From: Pterois miles
Taxonomy: Eukaryota > Chordata > Actinopteri > Perciformes > Scorpaenidae
Assembly (NCBI GenBank): GCA_947000775.1
Contig: CAMQGK010000557.1
Coordinates: forward strand, 207,501 to 271,500
Direction: 5' to 3'
DNA length: 64,000 nucleotides
Position numbers and translations under genes: made by a program. Numbering within the stretch: position 1 is the stretch's first letter; every line of letters starts with the position of its first letter. The notes under the pieces are model-generated. The model did no database searches. It saw only the letters and a list, made by a program, of their open reading frames with translations, and was not told where the DNA came from. This document shows, piece after piece, positions 32,086 to 42,189 of this stretch.

Positions 32086-33469
32086 ACACCGGGTTAAAGA
32101 GGCTTTAAAGGACACTCCCGCACTGGACGGGTGTCCACCTAACCGGTTATTTGTCCCAGTCTCCCTCCGTTCGCAGGTCATTCACTGGGCGCACACTTCT
32201 CGACTGACCTGTCACCCGGGCACCAGAAGGACCGCCTCTTTCATCAGGCGCGTTTCTGGTGGCCCTCCATAGAGAAGGAGGTGGGGAAGTATGTGGCGGC
32301 TTGCCCTGTCTGTGCCAGGAGCAAGTCGTCACATCAGGCTCCTCCGGGTCTCCTTCAACCTCTCCCCGTGCCAAGCCGACCCTGGTCAGACATCGCCCTG
32401 GATTTTGTTACTGGACTCCCCCCATCAGAGGGTAATACCACCATTCTAACAGTTGTTGATCGGTTTTCTAAGATGGTCCACTTTATTCCCCTGTCTAAAC
32501 TGCCCTCCGCCAAGAAAACGGCGGAGGTTCTGTTACATAACGTTTTCCGTCTCCATAGTTTCCCCAGGGACGTGGTGTCTGACCGGGGTCCGCAGTTTGT
32601 CTCTCGATTCTGGTGGGAGTTTTGCTCCCTGATTGGCGCTACCGTAAGTCTCTCCTCCGGGTACCACCCCCAGTCTAACGGACAATCTGAGCGCTTAAAT
32701 CAAGAGCTAGAGACGGGGCTTAGATGCCTCGTTTCTCAAAATCCGGCTACCTGGAGTAAACAACTTATCTGCATCGAATACACTCACAACACTCTGCCCT
32801 GCTCTTCTTCAGGTCTCTCCCCATTCCAATGTTGCTACGGTTACCAGCCTCCCCTCTTCCCGGAGGTGGAAAAAGAAGTGACTGTTCCCTCCGCTCACGC
32901 TCTCATCCGCCGTTGCCACCGGGTGTGGAGGGGAGCTCGCCAAATGTTGCTGCGAAGCACCAACAGGTGGAAGAGGGCTTCCGATCGGCGCCGAACACCT
33001 GCCCCCTCCTACCGCTCAGGTCAGCTTGTGTGGCTCTCCACCAAGGATCTGCCACTAAGAGTAGAGTCTCGTAAACTCGCTCCTAAATTTGTCGGCCCGT
33101 TCCCTATTTCGAAGATCATTAACCCGGTGGCCATCAAGTTACAACTTCCCAGATCTATGCGCGTGCACCCCACATTCCATGTTAGCCGCATCAAGCCTGT
33201 TAAAGAGAGCAGCCTGGTCCCAGCCTCCAAACCCCCACCACCCCCCCGATTCCTCGACGGCGGTCCAGTGTTTACAGTCAAGCGTCTCTTGGCTGCCCGC
33301 CGTCGAGGAAGGGGGGTCCAATATCTTGTAGACTGGGAGGGATATGGCCCGGAGGAGAGATCTTGGGTACCCACTAAAGATATTGTTGACCCTGAACTAA
33401 TTCACGACTTCCACCGTCGCCACCCCAACCCTTTTGGGACTTCAGGTGCCGTCCCTAGGAGGGGGGTTC
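32086..33469 (+). pseudogene. pol: Gypsy pol, integrase with C-terminal chromodomain
   Basis: The zinc-binding N-terminus (IHWAHTSRLTCHPGTRR, then CPVCARSK) is split by a frameshift near 32250; the core from about 32281 is open. DDE residues lie in DIALDFVTGLP, VSDRGPQFVSRFW and NGQSERLNQE. The C-terminal GPFPISKIINPVAIKLQLP leads to a chromodomain, FTVKRLLAARRRGRGVQYLV and DWEGYGPEERSWVP (33270-33375), which in chromoviruses steers insertion by binding histone marks. The frame reads on into the 3' LTR and stops at 33555. Confidence 0.88.
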
Positions 33470-33985
33470 TGTCACGCCAGTCAACCCTTAAGTTTGTATT
33501 CATGTGTGTTTGTGTGCATTTGTGTATGTATCTCCTGTTTTATTTTGTAGTCTGACTCTCCCTTTTGTTTCAGAGCACGTCACTTCCTGCCCTCCTGTTC
33601 TTCTGCGTTTTGAATGAATGAGATTCCTGACTCCCTCTCCTGCGTCTGATCATCGTTCCCCAGCCCTGATTGTGTTCACCTGTCCATAATTAGTCACTCC
33701 CCTCTTTAGTATTTAAGCTGTGCTTCCCCATCCTTCTGTGCCAGTTCGTCTTTGTACTTTGAGTGAAAGCATCCTCGCGTCCTGTAGTGTAAGTCTCCTA
33801 GTGCTTTTGATTACTCCGCCTGTTTCTTCGATTACGTCTCAGCCTTACGATTTGGATTTGTCTGCCTGTATCTTGACTGACCTCCCGTGTACCGAACCTT
33901 GCCTTCAGTAAAGACTTTTGATTAAATCTGCCTGTCTCCCTGGTTGTGCTTTTGGGTCCACACACTTGTCTCACTTCGTGCTTCA
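33470..33985 (+). repeat. Gypsy 3' LTR
   Basis: 516 bp, same ends as the 5' LTR. Confidence 0.92.
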
Positions 33986-34067
33986 CATTTTACACTTCAC
34001 AGTTTATTTTCTAATAATTAACAGTTACATTTACAAAAAACAGCAGACCCTTCACATATTCCAAAGT

Positions 34068-35653
34068 TTACATAAACACAGAATTAAAAATGAGTCGTCC
34101 CTCCACTACAGAACATAGAGCCTCCGTAAAACACCACAGAGACACGAATTCATCAACATTTTTCATGAGTGAATAAAAACTGAAATCCACTCTGACTCTG
34201 GCTTTTACGACACACAACATAGCGACTAAACCCTCACCTTCCACATTTTCTACCTGATTTTTCCTACTTTTGTTAATAGATAATTTTGCCTGACATACTA
34301 CAAAATTTATCAACTGGCATTTCTTTGCACATTTCTTAGAGTATTTAACACCAGCGATGAAGGCGGTTTCTGACCAAATCTCTCCACACATTTTAAAACC
34401 ACGTTTCAGCAGGTGGAACAGAGCAGCCAGTCTGCCACACTCTAAGAAACAGTGGAAGATGGTTTAGGACAAAAAGGACAGCTGATCGACACTGATGGAT
34501 TGATCTTAGATACATAGCTGTTGACAGCTAGCGCCCCCTTCAGGATTCTCCACTGCAGATCACCTGACTGCCTGTTTAGTGGAGGTTTGTAGAACAGCCT
34601 CCACACGGGCCTGCAGTCGTCCTGCAGTCTCAGTCTCTCTCTCCACACAGTGTCTTTCCTCCCACTCAGCTTACGCCTGTTCAAGGTCTGAACACAGTAC
34701 TTATACAGAAGCTTCCCACTGGCCATGTACAGGTCTACAGGTGCAGCGTCTCTGTAGACCAAAGGTCCCGCCAGACCAGTTCCATCCACTATGAGACCCA
34801 GTTCAGGGAAAGGATCTCCTTCATCAGGAGTTTCTGCTCCATTAAAATAGTCCCTTACCATCTGTAGCTCCTCGTCACTCAGTCTTTTAGTCCAGCTATT
34901 TAAAATGTCTCTAGTTTGACGAAGTGACCTCAGGCCCAGTTTGGAAGCCACTTCCTCTGTATTATGGAAACCAGGACCAGCAGCATCCACTACATGCCTC
35001 AGCTTCACTGTCCCAGCAGAGATTAGCCTCCGACTGAGACCCGGTCTGCTGCCGTCCTGGACATCCAGTCGCGCTCCGTGAATTAATGGCTCTTCCAGCA
35101 GACAGAACACTGAAGCTGCAGGTCCCAGTCTGTTCCATTTAAAAAGAGTCCATGCTCTGAACAGTCCCTGATAAAAAGCAGGCAAGTTATACAGACGTAA
35201 AAGATTACAATTAGTTAAAAACAAAGACGCATCCAATCCTAAACCAGACACTCCCCTTAAAATGATGCTCATCACTGGCCTCCATAAGACCTGCTCAGTC
35301 CCTGTCAGGTATCTCTGTACCGTTTGTAACCTGAATGCTGCTAACCTGCTCTCCAGGTGTATTAACCCCTGCCCCCCTTCCTCCTTTGGCAAGTACAGCA
35401 CACTCTGTGGAACCCAATGCAGATTATCCCAAAAGAAATTAACCATAATTGACTGTATTTTTTGTAACAGACCAGCAGGGGGCTCCATGCATTTTAACTT
35501 GTGCCAGAGAGTTGATGCAACCAGATTATTGATGACCAGGACTCTTCCTCTGTAGGACATCTGAGGTAACAGCCACCTCCATTTTGCCAACCTCCCCTCC
35601 ACTTTTTCTGTTACTCCCTCCAAGTTTCTCCTCACCGACTGATCGTCACCCAA
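34068..35653 (-). pseudogene. Tx1-clade LINE ORF2, thumb and C-terminal domain
   Basis: MGDDQSVRRNLEGVTEKVEG, KWRWLLPQMSYRGRVLVINN, and a Cys motif ISCPFCP at about 34460. A frameshift near 34440 separates the last part (CGEIWSETAFIAGVKY, VVEGRLIFNSVFM, stop 34068). Matches the C-terminal half of Tx1 ORF2 proteins. Confidence 0.85.
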
Positions 35654-35670
35654 AAAAACACTGAGGTACT

Positions 35671-36441
35671 TCAGCCCCCCCTCCTCCAGCTTAACCCCCC
35701 TGGTAACTTTGGAAGACCTGCAACCCAGTCTCCCACTGCCAGTGCCTCACTTTTCAACCAGTTTACTCTCGCTGCTGAAATTCTACCAAATTTTTCAACA
35801 ATATTTTCCAACATGTTGGCGTCTTCTTTATTGTTTATGATTACAATAATATCGTCTGCATACGCAGATAAAATAAACCGTGTAGTAGACCCAGGCAAAC
35901 ACACACCATCCATATGTGACCAAATATTATGCAACATGGGTTCTATAGAGAGGGCATAGAGCATACCAGACATTGAACATCCTTGTCTTATTCCACGTTT
36001 TACTTTAAAAGGTTTACACAGATCCCCATTGATTTTCAAAATACTATCAATGTCCTCATACAACACCTTAATCTTGGCAATAAGATCAGGGCTGAGACCG
36101 AATCTTTCTAACACTTTCCAAAGATAACGATGCTCAACCCGATCAAATGCCTTTTCCTGGTCCAAAGAAACCAAACCAGCATCAAACGCCAATGAACCAG
36201 AGACTTCCAAAAAGTCTCTAATCAGTGACACGTTGTCAACTATAGACCTGCCAGGAACACAGTATGTTTGGGTTCGATCAATAATTTCATCCATCACCTT
36301 CTTCAGTCTGTTTGCCAACACCTTTGACAACAGTTTGTAGTCTGAACACAGCAGGGAGACCGGCCTCCAGGTCTTTATGTCCTGCAGGTCTCCTTTTTTT
36401 GGTAACAGAGTCAGAACTGCCCTCCTGCAGCTCTGAGGCAA
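35671..36441 (-). pseudogene. Tx1-clade LINE ORF2, reverse transcriptase core
   Basis: CRRAVLTLLPKKGDLQDIKT, WRPVSLLCSDYKLLSKVLAN, QTYCVPGRSIVDNVSLIRDF, SLDQEKAFDRVEHRYLWKVL, KVKRGIRQGCSMSGMLYAL and the catalytic FILSAYADDIIVII. It overlaps the preceding frame near 36425, marking a frameshift. Confidence 0.9.
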
Positions 36442-37612
36442 ACATGCATCATTAAAACTTTCATTGAAGACGTCCAGGACATCCTCTCCCAGCTCAGTCC
36501 AAAAAGCTCTGTAAAATTCTGGTGGCAGTCCATCAGTTCCTGGGGCCTTCCCCCCTGCAGGTCTCGCAGAGCCACCAACACCTCCTCTGCTGTCAGGGGA
36601 CCCTCCAGGTCTTTATTGGTCTCCTCGGACACACAGGGCAGCCCCCTGCAGAACGACTCAAACGCCTCCTCATCCTCAGTGAACTCGCTCTCAAAGAGCT
36701 GAGCATAAAAGTCCACAGCTCTCTGCCGGATCTCTTTCCCATCGGTCAGCAGCCGTCCTGCAGGTGACCGCAGAGTGTGAATAAACCTGTTCTGCCCGTT
36801 CTTCTTCTCCAGGCTAAAGAAGAACTTGGACGGCGAGTCCATCAGAGCAGCGCTCTGAAACCGAGACCGAACCAGCGCCCCCTGTGCCCTGCAGCCTAGC
36901 AGGTCTGCCAATAAGGCTTTTTTAGATCTGAGGTCCTTAAAGTGACCTTGATTTCCTGTGGCCTCTGCAACATTTTCCAGCTCCACTATCCCAGTCTCTA
37001 GATCTCTGATAGACTTGGTGAGGTTATGAGAGACATTGAGAGTATATTGTTGACACAATTCTCTGACCTGCACTTTTCCATAATCCCACCACTCTTTTAA
37101 TGATTTAAAATCTTCTTTTCTCTCTCGAAAATTTTTCCAGAAAAAAACAAACATTTCTTTAAACTGTAAATCTAACAAAAGAGCAGTGTTAAAATGCCAA
37201 TATGCAGACTTGTGTTTAAGATTTGCAATAAAAACGTCACATAAAACTATAGAATGGTCCGAGAAACCAACAGGGACAATCTTCATCTTCATCTTCATCT
37301 TCAACCGCTTATCCGGGGTCGGGTCGCGGGGGCAACAGATCCAGCAGGGGACCCCAAACTTCCCTTTCCCGGGCCACATTAACCAGCTCTGACTGGGGGA
37401 TCCCGAGGCGTTCCCAGGCCAGTGTGGAGATATAATCTCTCCATCTAGTCCTGGGTTGTCCCCGGGGTCTCCTCCCAGCTGGACAATCTTACATCCTTTA
37501 AAAATGCTCTGGTGATGCTTAAAACAATGAAACCTGTCTAATCTGGCCATTGAAAGATAATTTTCATGACTCTGAACCCAGGTATATTGTCTTTTTCATT
37601 CATCTCTCTCCA
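36411..37612 (-). pseudogene. Tx1-clade LINE ORF2, linker and start of RT, with an in-frame 207-bp insertion
   Basis: Starts WREMNEK / RQYTWVQSHENYLSMARLDR after the L2-like insertion, continues FKHHQSIFKGCKIV, is interrupted in frame by an RTE-like fragment, and resumes IVPVGFSDHSIVLCDVF. The endonuclease SDH motif is FSDHSIVLCD. A long linker follows, ending GPLTAEEVLVALRDLQGGRP before the RT core. Confidence 0.82.
37284..37480 (-). mobile_element. RTE-like LINE 3' fragment with 10-bp target duplications
   Basis: Minus-strand end: CAGCTGGGAGGAGACCCCGG, GACTAGATGGAGAGATTATA, CCGGATAAGCGGTTGAAGAT then (GAAGAT)n. The duplication GGACAATCTT occurs at 37274-37283 and 37481-37490. Insert plus one duplication is 207 bp, so the Tx1 frame stays open through it. 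Confidence 0.88.
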
Positions 37613-37920
37613 CATAAGATAAGATAAGATAAGATATTCCTTTATTGGTCCCACAGTGGGGAAATTCACACATAACAGCAGCAAAGTGGATAGTGCAATA
37701 GACAAGAAGCATAGATTTAAAAACAGTATTAATACAATAAAATAAATAAATTAGTATATACATAATACAAAAAGTAAGGAAAGCCAGAAGTATGTCCTTT
37801 ATATCAATAAATAAGTTTGTTGTGAATGTGACTGTGATTGTGGTCTACTGGGAGCAGTGCTGGTTGTGAATGTGTATGTGGTCTACTGGGAGCAGTGCTG
37901 GTTGTGAATGTGTATGTGGT

Positions 37921-38442
37921 TTACTGGGAGCAGTGCTGGTTGTGGAGTCTAACAGCTGCAGGCAGGAAGGACCTTCTGTAACGCTCCTTCGTACACTTAG
38001 GGTGTAGCAGCCTGTCACTGAAGGAGCTCTCCAGAGCTCTGATGGTGTCTCTCATGGGGTGGGAGTCCTTCTCCATCATGGATGACAGCTTAGCCATCAT
38101 CCTCCTCTCTCCCACCACCTGCACTGAGTCCAGAGAGCATCCCAGGACAGAGCTGGCCCTTTTGATAATCTTATCCAGCCTCTTCCTGTCTGCAGCTGTG
38201 ATGCTGCTGCCCCAGCAAACCACTCCATAAAATATGGCTGATGCCACCACGGTGTCATAAAAAGTTTTCAGAAGTGTCCCCTGCACTCCAAAAGACCTCA
38301 GTCTCCTGAGCAGATACAGCCTGCTCTGGCCTTTTTTATGGAGTGCAGAGGAATTTGTTGTCCAGTCCAGTTTATTGTTCAGGTGAACACCCAGGTATTT
38401 ATAAGATGTCACCATCTCAATGTCTGATCCCTGGATGTTCAC
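37921..38442 (-). pseudogene. L2-like LINE, C-terminal part
   Basis: TSYKYLGVHLNNKLDWTTNS, GQSRLYLLRRLRSFGVQGTL, TVVASAIFYGVVCWGSSITA and RYRRSFLPAAVRLHNQ. It is the third frame of the element. Confidence 0.88.
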
Positions 38443-39323
38443 CGGTGTTGGAGGGGATGAGTTTGCCTGCTGAAATCCACCACCAGCTCTTTAGTTTTCC
38501 CCGCGTTGATCTGGAGGTGGTTCCGCAGGCACCAGTCCACCAAGTCCTGGGAAAGTTCTCTGTACTCCCCGTCGTCCCCATCAGTGATGAGGCCGACGAT
38601 AGCAGAGTCATCAGAGAACTTCTGCAGGTGACAGGTTGGTGAGTTGTAAGTGAAGTCTGCAGTGTAGAGCGTGAAGAGGAACGGAGCCAGAACCGTTCCC
38701 TGCGGGACCCCCACACTGCAGACCACCGTGTCTGAAGTGAAGTCCTGTGTCCTCACATACTGTGGTTGGTTTGTGAGGTAGTCCAGTATCCAGGACGTAA
38801 GATGTTGATCTACCCCTGCAGTCTCCAGTTTGTCCCCCAGAAGTGTCGGCTGGATGGTGTTGAATGCACTGGAGAAATCAAAGAACATGATCCTCACAGT
38901 GCTGCCAGGTTTCTCCAGGTGAGACAGAGCTCGGTCCAACAGGAAGATGACGGCATCATCCACCCCAATGCCAGGTTGGTAGGCAAACTGTAGTGGGTCC
39001 ATGGATGGACTCGCCACAGGGCGGAGATGTTGGAGGACCAGGGGCTCCAGGGCCTTCATCAGGTGGGATGTTAATGCCACCGGCCTGAAGCTGCTGGGGT
39101 CCTTGGGGTGTGGGGTCTTGGGCACAGGTACCACGCAGGATGTCTTCCACAGTTGTGGTACCTTCCTCAGCTTCAGGCTCAGGTTTAATAGATGTCCAAA
39201 AGTCCCACACAGCTGGTCTGCGCAGGACTTCAGGAGCCTGGAGCTGATGCCATCTGGACCCGTAGCCTTCCTCCCGTTCATCTTCTTGAACTGGTTCTTC
39301 ACCTGAAGTGTTGTGAAGGACAA
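38439..39323 (-). pseudogene. L2-like LINE, reverse transcriptase frame
   Basis: NGRKATGPDGISSRLLKSCA, KVPQLWKTSCVVPVPKTP, SFRPVALTSHLMKALEPLVL, IMFFDFSSAFNTIQPTLLGD, VGVPQGTVLAPFLFTLYTAD and FSDDSAIVGLI (the FxDD catalytic box). It stops at 38439 after LVVDFSRQTHPLQHR, where the frame shifts again. Confidence 0.9.
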
Positions 39324-40963
39324 ACTGGAGCAGGGGGGCTGTGTGTCAGAGGCAGAGGAGGGGGGTGGGGGGCAGAGCTGAGTAGTGGAGCAGAGGGGGG
39401 TTGTCTATGGGGTAGAGCTGGAGCCGTAGCTGGAGCCGTAGGTGTCGATGGAGGTGTTGATGTCAGTGGGGGGGCTTTTGTTGAGCTGAAGGTGGCAAAG
39501 GAGGAGGAGGGGGGACAATGTCTTGAAGTGGCAGATGAAGGGGGCTGCAGCAGGGTGGACTGGGCCGGGGGAGGGGCAGGTGACTCATTGAACCTGTTAA
39601 AGTAGTGGTTCAAATCATTCACCCACTTTAGGTCTCCCACAGCCTTGGAGTCTGGTTTCTTGTGGCCTGAGATGGTTTTTAGGCCTTTCCAGACTCCACT
39701 GATATTGTTCTGCTGCAACTGTTCCTCCATCTTCCTCCTGTAGCTGTTCTTCCCCTCCCTGATTTTCCTCCTTAGCTCCCTCTGAACAGCCTTCAGCTCC
39801 TCCTTATTTCCTGATTTAAAGGCCCTCTTCTTCTCCTTAAGGAGGGCCTTTATATAAGGATTAATCCACGGCTTGTTGTTGGAAAAACAACTTACCGTCC
39901 TGGTTGGAACGGTGTTTTCCACACAGAAGTTTATGTAGTCCGTGATGCAGCCCGTCAGTCCGTCTATATCCTCCCCATGAGAGTCCCAGAGTTCCTCCCA
40001 CACTGTTGTGCTGAAACAGTCCTGCAGAGCTTCCTCAGCTTCTTTGGACCATGTCCTCACTGTGCGGGAGACGGCTGGTTCTCTGTGTACCAGGGGTCTG
40101 TACACAGGCTGGAGATGAACCAGGTTGTGGTCTGATCTTCCCAGGGGGGGGAGGGGGGATGATGTGTATGCCTCCTTGCAGTTGGCATACAATAAATCCA
40201 GTATTTTACTGCCCCGTGTGCAGCATGAAACATACTGGGTGAAAGTTGGTAGAGTGGAGGACAGAGAGACATGATTAAAGTCTCCAGAGACCAGGAGGAG
40301 GGCCTGAGGGTGCTGTGTCTGCAGCCTGCTAATGACTGAATAGAGGACATCACAAGCTGTGTCCCCGTTAGCAGAGGGGGGAACATACACAGCCATCATA
40401 ATAACATGTGTAAATTCCCTCGGTAAATAATACGGCCTCATACTAACAGCCACCAGCTCGATGTCCCTGCTGCAGTGTTGGTCTTTAACAGTGATGTGAC
40501 CAGGGTTACACCATCTATCATTCACAAACACCGCCAGACCTCCTCCTTTCCTCTTACCGCTGTCTCTCGTCCTGTCCGCCTGCACCAACTTAAACCCGTC
40601 CAGCTCCGTCACCGTGTCTGTGGTCGCCGCCATCAGCCACGTCTCGGTGAACACCATGACGCTGCACTCTCGGTACTCCCGCTGATGTCGGGTCAGCGCC
40701 GCCAGCTTGTCCATCTTGTTGGGGAGAGATCTCACATTCCCCATCAAAACAGACGGGAGGACTGGTTTGTATTTCATCCTCCGTGCGCGACGCTGAGCTC
40801 CAGCCCGACATCCTCTTCTTCTCCTCTTTATCTCCGGGGAAACCGGGGGAACAGCGGGTCTCTCCTCTGGGTGCAGCAGCGCTGTGTTGCGGAGCGCCAA
40901 CAGCTGATCCCTGGTGTAAACAATGGGTCTGCTCGTTGGGTCCCCGCACACGGTCGGAAACAT
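39299..40963 (-). pseudogene. L2-like LINE, endonuclease-containing frame
   Basis: A 554-residue open frame. The basic start (IKRRRRGCRAGAQRRARRMK) is followed by an APE endonuclease: LMGNVRSLPNKMDKLAAL, VMVFTETWL (Glu), GKRKGGGLAVFVNDRWCNPG, LLVSGDFNHVSL (GDFN) and LGRSDHNLVHL (SDH). A linker CITDYINFCVENTVPTRTVS and a Pro/Ser-rich tail end in a stop at 39299 just after the RT frame has opened, so a frameshift lies at about 39300-39330. Confidence 0.88.
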
Positions 40964-41150
40964 CGTGAAAGCAGCAGAAAAGTTACGACCAAAACTGCTG
41001 TTTTGGTCTCCATAATGCCAGAAAAGACGGTAGAATTAAAGGACATAGTTCTGACTCTTGAAAGAAAAAATTAAAAAGTTTTTAAAGAGAAAAGCTCTAG
41101 AATGAGCAGGAGCTGCTGTAACAGGCGGCCACTCACGCGGCGCCATGTTG

Positions 41151-41700
41151 AATATCAGACAGCTTATGAGTTTCTACCAGCTTCTTCATTTTGTGTTTTG
41201 AGGCAAGATGAGGTTCAATATGGTTCCTGTCTAAATCCCTCTCTGTGCAGTTAAAATCTCCCCCTAAAAACAAAAACTCCTCTGGTTCACACTTATTTAA
41301 AACCCCACTCAACTCATCTAAAAACACAGTCTTTCAGCTCCTACACATTAATAAAAACAACAGTGAAAATCTCATATTTGGCTCTGACCACCATGAGCCT
41401 GCCTTTTATAATCTCCTCCACCACATCAGATTTTGGCAAACAGTGCTTTGAGAAGAGAAGTGCCACTCCTCCACTGTTTCTGTTTAGATGGCTAAAAACA
41501 ATCTGTCCATCCCATTCTTTCCTCCAGTCACTTTCATTTGTACAGTCACTGTGTGTTTCTTGAATTAACATTACATTTATATTCTTCATTTTCACAGTTT
41601 TTCCTCACATCTCTGGCTCCATTTATGTTTAAAGTTGAAACTCTCAGATCACTCATGAGGCCTGAGTTGAGAAGAAACACCCAGCAAACAACAAAGAGAA
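41151..41700 (-). pseudogene. Tx1-clade LINE ORF2, endonuclease part, broken
   Basis: APE-type pieces in three frames: LRVSTLNINGARD (about 41650), MLIQETHSD (catalytic Glu, about 41560), GGVALLFSKH, and EFLFLGGDFNCTERDLDRN (GDFN, about 41270). It ends at HKLSDI, where the L2-like LINE starts, and resumes downstream at WREMNEK near 37612. Confidence 0.8.
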
Positions 41701-42189
41701 GACAGACCGTCTGACATTGTCCCTGATTCATCATCATTAAAAAGTTCATTAATTTACAGTCACAACTATTTTCTTCAGTCTGAAAATTTCTGTGTCAACA
41801 AAACCTCCATTTCCTTTGTCTCTCATCTGTGTCCTGATAGAGAACAGCAGTAGCTCTTTGTCTGAGAAATACTCCTCATATTTAACATTTTTCATGTTTT
41901 TTGTTATCTGTAGAAATGTCCTTATGTCTTTAACTGTGGACATGTTTTCCTGCTGTGACCCAGTGTAAGACTGGCTGTCTTCCTCCTCCTCCATGCTGGA
42001 CTCATTCTCTGTCTGTCTCATTTTCTGCCTTCGTCTTAGTTTACGTGTTTCCTCCTTCTTAGTTTGAGTATCGTTGCTATTTTCTATTACTTTTCTTTTC
42101 AGAGCAGGAACTTTAAAACCAGTCTCATCTGTCATCATGTCCTCATCACTGTCCCTGAGGACGTCCTCTGCTGCTCTGCTGCCATGTTC

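Larger units (their letters stand above)
28694..33985 (+). mobile_element. Gypsy LTR retrotransposon (chromovirus type), complete ends but broken pol
   Basis: Two 516-bp LTRs starting TGTCACG and ending GCTTCA bracket gag, protease, reverse transcriptase, RNase H, integrase and a C-terminal chromodomain, in Gypsy order. A purine tract (TAGGAGGGGGG, about 33456) precedes the 3' LTR. Flanking 5-mers are TTTTT and CATTT, so a clean target duplication is not seen. It sits between the Tx1 3' end and the left (GA)n tract. A stop, an internal deletion and several frameshifts make the copy non-autonomous. Confidence 0.92.
37616..41149 (-). mobile_element. L2/jockey-like LINE nested in Tx1 ORF2
   Basis: About 3.5 kb: a 5' leader from 41149, endonuclease, RT and a 3' UTR ending GTGAATTTCCCCACTGTGGG + ACCAATAAAGGAATATC + (TTATC)n. 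It splits Tx1 ORF2 between HKLSDI and WREMNEK. No clear target duplication. A 3' UTR region at 37840-37950 holds three copies of GGTCTACTGGGAGCAGTGCT. Related fragments lie at 3831, 16920 and 18428. Confidence 0.9.
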
